NCBI RefSeq assembly: GCF_014652795.1
Contig: NZ_BMZM01000001.1
Coordinates: 434,001-498,000 of the forward strand
Source of the DNA: Kushneria pakistanensis
Lineage (GTDB): Bacteria; Pseudomonadota; Gammaproteobacteria; Pseudomonadales; Halomonadaceae
Reading direction: 5' to 3'
Length of the DNA: 64,000 nucleotides
Numbering within the stretch: the first letter of the stretch is position 1; each line of letters opens with the position of its first letter. The position numbers and the translations under genes are program-made. Under the pieces are notes generated by a model that was not told where the DNA came from, made no database searches, and worked only from the letters and a program-made list of their open reading frames with translations. Positions 1-8,716 of this stretch are shown here, piece after piece.

Positions 1-182
1 AAGGCGTGAAGTACATTGATTACAAGGACCTCGACACGCTGAAAGCCTACGTGACCGAGACCGGCAAGATCGTTCCGAGCCGTATCACCGGTACACGTGC
101 GCGCTATCAGCGTCAGCTGGCTACCGCGATCAAGCGCGCTCGCTATCTGGCCCTGCTGCCCTACACCGATAGCCACCAGTAA
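1..182 (+). CDS. rpsR: 30S ribosomal protein S18, C-terminal part
   Basis: The frame beginning at base 3 encodes about 59 residues ending at a TAA at 180-182. The stretch [11 protein letters not shown] followed by an Arg/Lys-rich helix ([19 protein letters not shown]) is the conserved rRNA-binding end of S18, a small-subunit protein that pairs with S6. The N-terminus lies before the window. It is followed 12 bp later by a membrane protein gene and then rplI, the usual rpsF-rpsR-(membrane protein)-rplI order in many gammaproteobacteria, so this is the tail of a ribosomal operon. Confidence 0.95.
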   Translation, partial: GVKYIDYKDLDTLKAYVTETGKIVPSRITGTRARYQRQLATAIKRARYLALLPYTDSHQ

Positions 183-194
183 GCTGCATACGTC

Positions 195-1046
195 ATGCAG
201 GGTTTCGCTCGCTGGGTAATGCAGAGCACGCCACGCGCTATTGGCGTGGCGCTGCTGGGCTCACTGATCCCATGGCTTTTCTGGCTGTCTGCTGCCATCA
301 GCGCGCTGGTGACGCTACGCCGCGGTCTTGGGCCGGCATCACCGGTAGTACTGGCAGCAGCGCTGCCGGCAGGCTGGTGGTGGATGCAGGGAGATGCCAT
401 CCCGCTGGCCACCATTCTGCTGGTGACGGCCATGGCCATTATCCTGAGAGAGCGATTTCGCTGGGGTGAAACCCTGTTGGCAGGGGCCCTCGTGGTGGCA
501 GTGTTGATCCAGATCGGGATCTTCGCGCCACCTGATGCCTCGCAACTGATTGAGGAAGTACGCGCCCAGGCGCCGGAAATCGATGAACTGCTTCGGCAGT
601 ACGCCAGTCAGGGTGTGCCGGTCGAAAGGCTGGCCCTGTTAATGATCTCGGCCGTTACCGGTCTGATGGTCATGATGGCGGCAACCGCCTGTCTTGCGCT
701 GGCGCGCAGCTGGCAGGCGGCCCTGTATAACCCTGGCGGTTTTCGTGAAGAGTTCCATGGCTTTCGGCTGTCGAAACTGGAACTTGCCGGTGTAGTCCTG
801 ATGACTGCTGTCGGCATTCTGGGTGCTTTTCCAGGCGCTGTATTGATGGCCTGGGTACCTCTGCTGGTTGCGGGCATTGCCCTGGTGCACGGTGTGGTAG
901 GTGTAAAGTCCATGAGAGGGTTCTGGCTGGTCGGCTTTTATGCATTGCTGCTGACCACCTGGCCCACGTTAGTGATAGTGCTGCTGCTGGCGCTGATAGA
1001 TACCTTTGCGGATTTCCGCACGCGTCTGATCGGCAGTCAACGTTAA
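195..1046 (+). CDS. Integral membrane protein of the rpsR-rplI interval (DUF2232/YybS-like)
   Basis: This 283-residue protein is strongly hydrophobic, with about seven to eight predicted membrane segments grouped before and after a polar stretch around residues 112-140. Position between rpsR and rplI, size and topology match the DUF2232-type membrane proteins found at this site in Pseudomonas and Halomonas relatives. Their function is not established. It starts 12 bp after rpsR and ends 12 bp before rplI, so it is almost certainly cotranscribed with the ribosomal genes. The family assignment rests on context and general character, not on a diagnostic motif. Confidence 0.75.
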   Translation: MQGFARWVMQSTPRAIGVALLGSLIPWLFWLSAAISALVTLRRGLGPASPVVLAAALPAGWWWMQGDAIPLATILLVTAMAIILRERFRWGETLLAGALVVAVLIQIGIFAPPDASQLIEEVRAQAPEIDELLRQYASQGVPVERLALLMISAVTGLMVMMAATACLALARSWQAALYNPGGFREEFHGFRLSKLELAGVVLMTAVGILGAFPGAVLMAWVPLLVAGIALVHGVVGVKSMRGFWLVGFYALLLTTWPTLVIVLLLALIDTFADFRTRLIGSQR

Positions 1047-1058
1047 GAGGTCCACGAG

Positions 1059-1505
1059 ATGGAAGTCATTCTGCTCGACAAGCTCGGCAAGCTGGGAGAT
1101 CTGGGCGACCAGGTTACCGTCAAGCCGGGTTACGGTCGTAACTACCTGGTGCCCTACGGCCTGGCCGTTCCGGCAACCAAAGCCAACGTCGAAGCCTTCG
1201 AAACGCGTCGTGCCGAACTCGAAGCCAACGCCGCAGAGCGTCAGGCCGAAGCCGAGCGCCGCGCTGAAGAACTGTCCGAGATCGAGCTTTCACTCGTTGC
1301 TCGCGCAGGTGATGAAGGCAAGCTGTTCGGTTCCATCGGTCCGCGTGATCTGGCAGATGCCATCGCTCAGGCAGGCATCGATGTCGCACGCAGCGAAGTG
1401 CGCATGCCGACTGGCCCGATTCGCCAGACTGGTGAATATGACATCGAACTGCGTTTGCACTCCGATGTTACCGCCAGCGTTCGCGTGGTCGTTGTTGCTG
1501 AATAA
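1059..1505 (+). CDS. rplI: 50S ribosomal protein L9
   Basis: The 148-residue length is typical for L9, and the N-terminal motif [22 protein letters not shown] (residues 13 onward) is the L9 signature that binds 23S rRNA. A long charged central helix (about residues 45-75) links it to the C-terminal domain containing [15 protein letters not shown]9 sits near the L1 stalk and limits frameshifting. It closes the rpsR operon and is followed by two hairpins, the second with a U tract, that look like the operon terminator. A Shine-Dalgarno-like GAGG lies just upstream of the ATG. Confidence 0.97.
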   Translation: MEVILLDKLGKLGDLGDQVTVKPGYGRNYLVPYGLAVPATKANVEAFETRRAELEANAAERQAEAERRAEELSEIELSLVARAGDEGKLFGSIGPRDLADAIAQAGIDVARSEVRMPTGPIRQTGEYDIELRLHSDVTASVRVVVVAE

Positions 1506-1522
1506 GCCATGTTAATGGCGTA

Positions 1523-1574
1523 GTGCATATCCTCGATATGCACGAGAAGGGGCACCTTGTGTGCCCCTTTTTTT
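1523..1574 (+). terminator. Tandem hairpins with U tract after rplI
   Basis: A first perfect 8-bp stem (GTGCATAT, 1523-1530, pairing with 1536-1543) is followed at once by AGGGGCAC (1548-1555), loop CTTGT, GTGCCCCT (1561-1568) and a run of Ts to 1574. The second hairpin is a canonical intrinsic terminator for the ribosomal operon. The first may be an RNA-processing or stabilising element. Confidence 0.85.
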
Positions 1575-1684
1575 AATGGTCATTGCGCGGGGAAGAGATC
1601 ATGACATGTTCTTCCTGCGGGCGTAGGCTATGATCCTGCGCTGAATCACTCTCCCTGGTAGTCGTAACATGGTTGATCGTCGTC

Positions 1685-3070
1685 ATGAGTGAAGTGATCG
1701 AATTTGATCGGGAAACCGCTGCACTCAAGGTGCCGCCACACTCGCTTGAAGCCGAGCAATCCGTGCTGGGTGGCCTGATGCTGGATAATCAGGCCTGGGA
1801 CGAGATTGCCGATCGTCTGGTCAGCGATGATTTCTATCGCATCGAGCATCGTGATGTCTTCAAGGCCATGGCGCGTCTGGCAGAAGAAGGCAGACCCCTG
1901 GATGTGGTGACACTGTCAGAAGAGCTCGAGTCGCATGACCGACTGGGTCGGGTAGGCGGGCTTTCCTATCTGGCAGAGCTGGCACGCAATACGCCCTCTG
2001 CCAGCAACATTCGCGCCTATGCCGATATCGTGCGCGAGCGTGCCACGCTTCGAAAGCTGATTACTGCTGCCAACCAGGTGGCCGAAGGTGCCTTCAACCC
2101 ACAGGGGCGCACGGCTGATGAACTGGTCAATGAAGCCGAGCGACTGGTCTTTCAGATATCGGAATCCCGTCCCAAGACCGGTGGCGCCATCGGCATGAGC
2201 GATCTGCTCAGCAAGGCGGTGGATCGCATCGATGAACTGTTCAATCTCAAGGGACAGATGACGGGGCTTTCGACCGGCTTTCGCGACCTGGATGACATGA
2301 CCTCCGGCCTTCAGCCCTCTGATCTGGTGATCGTGGCGGGGCGACCCTCGATGGGCAAGACCACCTTTGCCATGAATCTGGTCGAGCATGCCGTGGTCAG
2401 CAGTGACAAGGCCGTCGTGGTCTTCTCGATGGAGATGCCGGCGGAATCGCTGATGCTGCGCATGATCTCCTCGCTGGGGCGCATCGACCAGACCCGCGTG
2501 CGTAACGGACAGCTTGAAGATGAGGACTGGCCGCGGCTGACCTCGGCGGTCAATCTGCTCAAGGACAAACAGCTCTACGTGGATGATACTGCCGCACTCT
2601 CACCCAATGAGATGCGCTCGCGAAGTCGGCGTATTGCACGTGATGCCGGTGGCATCGGCCTGATCATGATCGATTACCTGCAGCTGATGCAGGTGCCGGG
2701 CATGTCGGAAAACCGTACCGCAGAAATTTCGGAAATTTCACGATCGCTCAAGGGGCTGGCCAAGGAATTCAACTGTCCGGTCGTGGCACTGTCGCAGCTC
2801 AACCGCTCGCTTGAGCAGCGCCCCAACAAGCGCCCAGTCATGTCGGATCTGCGTGAGTCCGGTGCCATCGAGCAGGACGCCGATGTGATCGCCTTCGTTT
2901 ATCGTGACGAGGTTTATAACAAGGACAACCCTGATAACAAGGGGCTGGCCGAGCTGATTATCGGCAAGCAGCGTAACGGGCCCATTGGCACCGTGCATAT
3001 GGCCTTTATCGGCAAGTACACCCGATTTGAGGATCTCGCACCGGGCAGTTACGGCCAGTACGAAGAGTAG
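1685..3070 (+). CDS. dnaB: Replicative DNA helicase DnaB
   Basis: This is the hexameric 5'-3' helicase of the replication fork. The N-terminal DnaB domain (about residues 15-115) with LEAEQSVLGGLM precedes a RecA-like ATPase domain. Walker A is GRPSMGKT at residues 219-226, Walker B lies in GLIMIDYLQLM, and the DRPVMSDLRESGAIEQDAD-type motif near residue 380 is conserved here as RPVMSDLRESGAIEQDAD. The start chosen is ATG at 1685, giving 461 residues in line with the family; the reading frame extends back to a TTG at 1673 that has no family support. Position after rplI is the usual gammaproteobacterial arrangement. Confidence 0.97.
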   Translation: MSEVIEFDRETAALKVPPHSLEAEQSVLGGLMLDNQAWDEIADRLVSDDFYRIEHRDVFKAMARLAEEGRPLDVVTLSEELESHDRLGRVGGLSYLAELARNTPSASNIRAYADIVRERATLRKLITAANQVAEGAFNPQGRTADELVNEAERLVFQISESRPKTGGAIGMSDLLSKAVDRIDELFNLKGQMTGLSTGFRDLDDMTSGLQPSDLVIVAGRPSMGKTTFAMNLVEHAVVSSDKAVVVFSMEMPAESLMLRMISSLGRIDQTRVRNGQLEDEDWPRLTSAVNLLKDKQLYVDDTAALSPNEMRSRSRRIARDAGGIGLIMIDYLQLMQVPGMSENRTAEISEISRSLKGLAKEFNCPVVALSQLNRSLEQRPNKRPVMSDLRESGAIEQDADVIAFVYRDEVYNKDNPDNKGLAELIIGKQRNGPIGTVHMAFIGKYTRFEDLAPGSYGQYEE

Positions 3071-3159
3071 GGCACGCTCCGGGCGTGCTCTGATAGAGAC
3101 AAGCTACGGCGCCTTGCGCGCCATTTCCCTTTTGCCTGATAAGCCTGACAGGAGTCAAC

Positions 3160-3456
3160 ATGCCGGCTGGATACCGTCGCGGCGGACGTCGTCAACCCAA
3201 ACTGGAAGCGCGTGGTACGCTTGAAAGCGTCGAAACCGAGGGCCCCTTCAAGGAGTGGCTGGGAATGCCGGATCTTTACCGACATACCCTGACCGTGAAC
3301 GGCGAGGTCTACTCCTATCAGGTCGAGGAAGCGACGCTTGATGTCTCGGTTGGCGATTATGTGGTGTTTCGCTACAAGGAGACGAAGGCCGGCCGCTGGA
3401 TTGACCGTCGTTCGCTGGGTGTTGCCATTGACCCGGCCACCTTCAATCGCGAGTAA
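3160..3456 (+). CDS. Small conserved-looking protein of unknown function
   Basis: The gene encodes 98 residues with a basic N-terminus (MPAGYRRGGRRQPK) followed by what looks like a compact beta-rich domain. Alternating hydrophobic and polar stretches such as HTLTVNGEVYSYQVEEA and VGDYVVFRYKE suggest a small barrel of the OB or SH3 kind. The ATG is preceded by a good ribosome binding site (CAGGAG at about 3149-3154). It lies 89 bp after dnaB and is followed by a very stable hairpin, so it may be a monocistronic gene or the end of the dnaB transcript. I do not recognise the family. A nucleic-acid-binding role is only a guess from the basic tail and barrel-like pattern. Confidence 0.7.
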   Translation: MPAGYRRGGRRQPKLEARGTLESVETEGPFKEWLGMPDLYRHTLTVNGEVYSYQVEEATLDVSVGDYVVFRYKETKAGRWIDRRSLGVAIDPATFNRE

Positions 3457-3496
3457 TGCTCGGGAAGCTTCAAGCAAGGCCCTGGCGCATGATCAA

Positions 3497-3524
3497 CGGG
3501 ACCGGATGGCAACATCCGGTCCCG
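3497..3524 (+). terminator. Perfect 12-bp hairpin with GCAA tetraloop
   Basis: CGGGACCGGATG (3497-3508), loop GCAA, and CATCCGGTCCCG (3513-3524) pair without mismatch. The GNRA loop makes it very stable. The following bases (TTGGCATTTGG) are only moderately T-rich, so it is either a terminator for the preceding small gene or a transcript-end stabiliser. Confidence 0.7.
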
Positions 3525-3574
3525 TTGGCATTTGGAGAAGGGCATTTGGAAGAAATAGCGAACACTTCATTTGA

Positions 3575-3590
3575 AATGAGAAGCATTATT
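3575..3590 (+). promoter_or_regulatory. Putative Fur box upstream of the NRPS gene
   Basis: AATGAGAAGCATTATT matches 13 of 16 positions of the corresponding part of the Fur consensus GATAATGATAATCATTATC. It lies in a locally AT-rich stretch about 120 bp before the likely NRPS start codon. If real, the ferric uptake regulator would repress the NRPS gene in iron-replete cells, as expected for a siderophore gene. It was found by eye and not scored against a genome background. Confidence 0.6.
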
Positions 3591-3709
3591 ATTTAAATTC
3601 AAATGTCTATCCGTTCAGATAGTGCCGCCCGGCAATGCGCGATCCGTTTGGGCCGGCACACTGTCATAAAGACCCGAGCAGGGGTGGTATTGCAGAAGAT
3701 GGTGATCTC

Positions 3710-6700
3710 ATGAGTCAGGCCGATTTTCTTCCCGTCAGTGGCGCTCAGGCCGGCATCTGGTATGGCCAGCAGAGCAGCGCCGTTCAGGGAGGATACTCCA
3801 CCGCCCAGTGCCTTGAGTTCACGGGTGCCATCGATGTTGACAGGCTGGCGTTGGCGGCCTCAATGGCCGTCAGTGAGGCCGATGGTCTCTTTGAGGGTTT
3901 TGTGGCCACCGACAATGGCCCGGCCAGATGCCCAGCGGATGCTGCCAGCCGAGCGACGGTACCCGAGATCATTGATCTGCGCGGTAGCACGCATGCTCGC
4001 GAACTGGCCTGGCATCAGATGGCCACACGCCGCGAGGTGCCCTTTGCACTGCCACAGGGGCCGCTTTTTCGACAGGCCATCTGGCGTCTTGCGGATGATC
4101 ACGTGCTCTGGTGGCTCAACATGCACCATGTGGCTGCCGATGCCTGGGCCTACGGACTGATTCAACAGCGGGCCGCCGAACATTATGTTGCCCTTGGCAA
4201 GGGAGAGAACGCCAGGGCCGTCTGGTATGGCAGTATTGATCGGGTCATCGAGGAAGAGCAGCGTTATCTGGCAGGCCCGGCCCTTGAGCAGGACCGTGCA
4301 CACTGGCATGCGCTGTTTGCCGATGATCCCGAACCCATCTCGCCCGCCGGACGATTTGCTCCGGCACAGCCCCATGCCCTGCGCTGTGAGATGACGCTGA
4401 ATGCCGAGCAGTCCCAGCGCTTTTACACGCAGTGCAAGGCGCAGCAGCAGGGGATCGCCGAGGCCATTCTGGCGGCCAGTGGCGCCTGGTATGCACGCAT
4501 GTGTCAGCGCACTGACGTTACTCTCGGCGTGCCCATGATGGGGCGCATGCAGGGCGCGGCGCTACGCGCGCCCATGACGCAGGTCAATATGCTGCCATTG
4601 CGTCTGCGCGATGACTTCAGTGCCACACCAATGCAGTGGTGTCAGTCCGCGGCGCAGTCGCTGGGCACGCTACGCCGTCATCAGCGCTATCGACACGAAT
4701 GGCTGTTACGTGATCTGGGCCGTCGTCCCGGCAGACGCCCGCTGTTGGGTATGCATGTCAACGTGCTGCCGTTTGATTCAAGCAGTCAATGGCCGCAGAG
4801 CCGGGTGTACAAGCACCATCTGGTGGCCGGGCCGGTCGATGACCTGGTCTTTTCGGTCTATCTTGGCGGCGACAGCGATGCCATGCGTCTGGCGCTTGAT
4901 GGCAATCCAGCACTTTATAGCGAGAAGGAGCTTGGTTGGCATCTTTCGCGCCTGGCGCAGTGGCTGGTGAACTTCATGGCCTCTCCTGATACGCCAGTGA
5001 ATGAGCTTAAGCTGACTACTCCGGAGGATCATCAGGCGTTGACGCAGTTCAACGCCACGGATCATCCGGTAGAAGATACGCACATGGCGACACTTCTCGA
5101 GCGCCAGATCGGTAGAACGCCCAAAGCGACAGCACTGGTGTCTGAAGGGCAGGCGCTGGATTACCGCGCACTGGGGGCTCAGGTACAGGCGCTGTCTGAT
5201 ACCCTGATCGCGAAGGGTGTGCTCCCAGGTGATGCTGTGGGTGTGGCTTTGCCGCGTTCGCTGGAGATGCAGGTAGCGCTGCTGGCCATCCATCATGTGG
5301 GCGCCGCCTGGCTGCCGCTGCCGCTGGAGTATCCGGACGCGCGTCTGACTGACATCGTCACGCGCGCTGCGCCGCGTCTGATTTTGAGCAGTGAAGCGCA
5401 GCGTGAACGCTTTTCAGGAGTGCACGTCCTGGACGTCAACCTGATAGAGGCCGACAACCGCCGTTCACTGGCGCCCGGTAATGCAGCCCAGCGTGACCCT
5501 GGTCTTGGGGCTTATATCCTTTTCACTTCTGGTTCGACCGGCAAGCCCAAGGGGGTTCTGGTCGAGCATCGTGCCATCGTCAACCGCATTCTCTGGATGC
5601 AGGGATGCTATGCGCTCAAGGCAGGCGACAGGGTGCTGCAGAAAACACCCAACGGTTTTGATGTGTCGGTATGGGAGTTTCTCTGGCCCATGATCAGCGG
5701 GGCAACGCTGGTCATGGCGCGTGAAGGCGGCCACCGCGATCCACGCTATCTGATCAACACCATCATCGATGAAGCCATCACCACGCTGCACTTTGTGCCC
5801 TCGATGCTCGATATCCTGCTGGATGAGCTGAGCACGCAGGATATCGAGCGTATGCGCGCCCTGCGTCAGGTCTTCGTCAGCGGCGAAGCGCTCTCCCGCG
5901 AGCTGGAACAGCGCTTTTTGACGCGTCTGCCCTGGGTGGCCCTGCACAATCTATATGGCCCTACCGAGGCAGCTGTCGATGTCAGTGCCTGGCAGTGTGA
6001 TGCAGAGGATGGCGGCAGCAGCGTGCCCATCGGTGCACCGATCTGGAATACGCATCTGCATGTACTTGATGCCAGTTTTCAGCCGGTGCCGGTGGGGATG
6101 CCCGGGGAACTTTATATTGCCGGGCGCAACCTGGCACGGGGCTATCTGGGCCAGCCCGAATTGACTCTTGAACGCTTTATCGATTGCCCGGCGCTGGAAG
6201 CCGACTCGAAGCTCTATCGTACCGGGGATCTGGCACGCTGGCGTTTTGATGGCGTGCTCGAGTATCTGGGTCGCATCGATCACCAGGTCAAGCTGCGTGG
6301 ACAGCGCCTTGAGCTGGGAGAAATCGAATCCGTCATGCTCTCTCATGCCGGGGTGGCGCACGCCGTGGTCAGCGTGCACGGCAGCGGCAGCAGCGCTCGT
6401 CTGGTCGGCTATGTCGTGCCCGAAGATGGCGATACCCTGGCACTGGATGCGCTCAAGCGCCATCTGGCCCGAACCCTGCCTGATTACATGGTGCCCGGGC
6501 TGATCATGGTATTAAAGGCGTTTCCGTTGAGTCCCAACGGCAAGCTCGATCGTCGGGCGTTGCCGGTTCCCGAGGCCGGTGAAGAAGGGGTGGCGCCTGC
6601 AACGCCTCGGCAACAGATCATGGCCGACCTTTTTGCCGAAGTGCTTGGCCTTGAGCGCGTTGGCATTCGGGACAACTTTTTCGATCTTGGCGGCAACTCG

Positions 6701-7642
6701 CTGAATGCATTGCAGTTGATGCGTCGGCTTAATGAGGCACTGGGGTCGAATCTGACCATCGCCACGCTGTTTGAAGCCCCCACCATCGAGGCGCTTGATG
6801 CCCTCGATGTGCAGGGCGTTGCGGCCGGTGGGCTGGATGTCGTGCTGGCGTTGCGTAAGGGCGACGACGCGTCTCCCATTTTTTGTGTGCATCCGGCGGG
6901 CGGTCTGGCCTGGTGCTATGCAGGCATGGCGCGGACTCTGCCGTCCCGCTATTCCCTGTATGGTCTACAGGCGCGCGGGTTGCTGCCGGAAAGCCGGCTG
7001 CCCGATACCATGGAAGAGATGGCGCGCGACTACATTGCGCAGATGCGTCGTATCCAGCCTCACGGGCCCTATCATCTGCTGGGCTGGTCGGTGGGCGGAA
7101 TGATCGCGCATACCATGGCGGCGCTTCTGGAGCGCGAAGGGGAATCGGTCGGCATGCTGGCCCTGCTGGATGCCTATCCGGCAGATCTCTGGCGTGACAT
7201 GACGCCACCGGATGAGGGCATGGCGCTGGAGGCGCTCTTGCGCATCGCTGGAATTGCTGACCCGGCACCTGCAACAGAGACTGGATCACGCCGGGCACAG
7301 GTCATCGCATTGCTGCAGCGTGAGGGCAGTGCGCTGGGGCAACTGTCGTCACAAACGCTGGACGCCCTGGTGGATGTAGTCATCAATAACAGCCGTCTGG
7401 TGCGTGAAACCCGCCATCCGGTGTATAGCGGCGACATGCACTTCTTTACGGCCGCCACGCCGCGGGAGGAAGACTGGCTGGATCAGCGCGCCTGGCAGCC
7501 CTATGTGGGTGGGCGCATCATCAATCTTGATCTGCCGGCCACGCATCCGGAGCTGATGCATCAAGCCCATCTAACAACCATTGTGCAGCGTCTGATGACC
7601 GTGCTCGAGTCGCAGATGGCCTGCTCCGACGCCGCGATATGA
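3710..7642 (+). CDS. Single-module serine-activating NRPS (C-A-T-TE), EntF-like
   Basis: The protein is about 1310 residues from the ATG at 3710, where the N-terminus (MSQADFLPVSGAQAGIW) aligns with EntF; an upstream in-frame start at 3635 lacks similarity. The condensation domain (about 1-430) has HHVAADA at 139-145 in place of HHxxxDG. The adenylation domain (about 450-930) has LFTSGSTGKPKG, FDVSVWEF and LYGPTEAAVDV. Specificity residues read by eye are D-V-W-H-F-S-L-V-D plus the A10 lysine (NGKLDR), the serine code of EntF. The carrier domain has LGGNSL with phosphopantetheine Ser997. The C-terminal thioesterase has GWSVG with Ser1127, and a late His in THPELMH. EntF releases a cyclised trimer of acylated serine, but no entABCDE genes are nearby, so the acyl donor must be encoded elsewhere or the product differs. 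A Fur-like site lies upstream. Confidence 0.93.
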   Translation: MSQADFLPVSGAQAGIWYGQQSSAVQGGYSTAQCLEFTGAIDVDRLALAASMAVSEADGLFEGFVATDNGPARCPADAASRATVPEIIDLRGSTHARELAWHQMATRREVPFALPQGPLFRQAIWRLADDHVLWWLNMHHVAADAWAYGLIQQRAAEHYVALGKGENARAVWYGSIDRVIEEEQRYLAGPALEQDRAHWHALFADDPEPISPAGRFAPAQPHALRCEMTLNAEQSQRFYTQCKAQQQGIAEAILAASGAWYARMCQRTDVTLGVPMMGRMQGAALRAPMTQVNMLPLRLRDDFSATPMQWCQSAAQSLGTLRRHQRYRHEWLLRDLGRRPGRRPLLGMHVNVLPFDSSSQWPQSRVYKHHLVAGPVDDLVFSVYLGGDSDAMRLALDGNPALYSEKELGWHLSRLAQWLVNFMASPDTPVNELKLTTPEDHQALTQFNATDHPVEDTHMATLLERQIGRTPKATALVSEGQALDYRALGAQVQALSDTLIAKGVLPGDAVGVALPRSLEMQVALLAIHHVGAAWLPLPLEYPDARLTDIVTRAAPRLILSSEAQRERFSGVHVLDVNLIEADNRRSLAPGNAAQRDPGLGAYILFTSGSTGKPKGVLVEHRAIVNRILWMQGCYALKAGDRVLQKTPNGFDVSVWEFLWPMISGATLVMAREGGHRDPRYLINTIIDEAITTLHFVPSMLDILLDELSTQDIERMRALRQVFVSGEALSRELEQRFLTRLPWVALHNLYGPTEAAVDVSAWQCDAEDGGSSVPIGAPIWNTHLHVLDASFQPVPVGMPGELYIAGRNLARGYLGQPELTLERFIDCPALEADSKLYRTGDLARWRFDGVLEYLGRIDHQVKLRGQRLELGEIESVMLSHAGVAHAVVSVHGSGSSARLVGYVVPEDGDTLALDALKRHLARTLPDYMVPGLIMVLKAFPLSPNGKLDRRALPVPEAGEEGVAPATPRQQIMADLFAEVLGLERVGIRDNFFDLGGNSLNALQLMRRLNEALGSNLTIATLFEAPTIEALDALDVQGVAAGGLDVVLALRKGDDASPIFCVHPAGGLAWCYAGMARTLPSRYSLYGLQARGLLPESRLPDTMEEMARDYIAQMRRIQPHGPYHLLGWSVGGMIAHTMAALLEREGESVGMLALLDAYPADLWRDMTPPDEGMALEALLRIAGIADPAPATETGSRRAQVIALLQREGSALGQLSSQTLDALVDVVINNSRLVRETRHPVYSGDMHFFTAATPREEDWLDQRAWQPYVGGRIINLDLPATHPELMHQAHLTTIVQRLMTVLESQMACSDAAI

Positions 7643-8571
7643 TGGCAAGCCAGCCCGAGACGCTTATCGCCGAGATACTCAAGCGCCGCCCTCTGGTGGG
7701 GCTTGGGGAGATCCACTGGTGCCCACAGGTAATGTCTGCCATTACCACGCTGATGGAAAGTCCGGCACTGGAGGGAACGTTTGACGATATCGTTGTCGAA
7801 TTTGGGAGCGTACGTCATCAGGCATGGCTTGATCGCTATATCAGCGGTGAAGACATGGACGAGACAGGGCTGGCCGCCGTCTGGCAGGACACGCTTTATT
7901 TCCTGCTGTGGAGCCCGCCCGTTTATGCAGATTTTTTCAGGCGGCTTCGTGCCGTCAATCTGCAGCGTCCCGTTGAGCGCCGTATTCGCGTCGTGCTGGC
8001 TGAGCCGGCCATTGACTGGGAAACGCTGGATAATGAAGCGTTTATGCGCTGGCATGAGCAGCGTGAAATGGCCTACGCTGAGCGCATCGAGCAGGAAGTA
8101 CTTGTTCATGAGCGTCGCGCGATACTGATTTTCGGTTTGCGTCATCTGACCTATCAGGCACTTCCCGGAGCGCGTCATGCGCCCCTGGGAAAACACCTGA
8201 TTAAGCGTCATCCAGGGATCATTGAGCTAATTCATCCCTATCATGAGGAAAAGGGCGTCTTTTCAAACGATAAGCGCCCGGTAGATGCAGGGCATAATGG
8301 TCTGATGATACCCGCCGCTTCCGAGTCCTCGGACGGCCCTGCCATGATCGACCATATCTGGCACCTCGGTGTATTGACGCGCCGAATTGCGCTACCTGAT
8401 GCACTCTTTGCCGATACGACCTGGCTTGCCACGGTGGTTGCTCGATTGCAGCAGCTTGGTGAAGAGCACCTCATGCGAGCCCGACGAATGATGTCAGCGC
8501 CCCAGCACGCCATTCTTGATGCATGGCTTGCACATCATGAGCGCAGCATTCGTGCGGGTTCAAAAATGTAG
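7639..8571 (+). CDS. Erythromycin-esterase/ChaN-like protein coupled to the NRPS
   Basis: This 310-residue protein has no signal peptide or membrane segment. The start overlaps the NRPS stop (ATGATG over TGA), implying translational coupling. Features resembling the EreA/ChaN/Tiki-like hydrolase fold are GLGEIHW near residue 21 (compare the Glu/His motif of EreA), DDIVVEFG near 50, WLDRYISGEDMD, and a segment ending in FFRRLRAVN comparable to the W..R..N pattern of EreA. Sequence similarity is only motif-level. Given its partner, it could hydrolyse an ester or lactone in the NRPS product, as Fes or IroE do for enterobactin, or act as a tailoring enzyme; both are inference. It may equally be a haem- or metal-binding ChaN relative. 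Confidence 0.6.
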   Translation: MMASQPETLIAEILKRRPLVGLGEIHWCPQVMSAITTLMESPALEGTFDDIVVEFGSVRHQAWLDRYISGEDMDETGLAAVWQDTLYFLLWSPPVYADFFRRLRAVNLQRPVERRIRVVLAEPAIDWETLDNEAFMRWHEQREMAYAERIEQEVLVHERRAILIFGLRHLTYQALPGARHAPLGKHLIKRHPGIIELIHPYHEEKGVFSNDKRPVDAGHNGLMIPAASESSDGPAMIDHIWHLGVLTRRIALPDALFADTTWLATVVARLQQLGEEHLMRARRMMSAPQHAILDAWLAHHERSIRAGSKM

Positions 8572-8716
8572 TATTGAGATATCAACGTTTGAAAAACAGC
8601 GCTGGCGCTGACACGGAACAGTCATCCGGCGATGTTAATCTTTCAAAAATCGACAGAAAAGACATAGAAATATCCATCGCCAAGAGCGCGATGAGTGATA
8701 GCCCAGGGAGGGTTAA

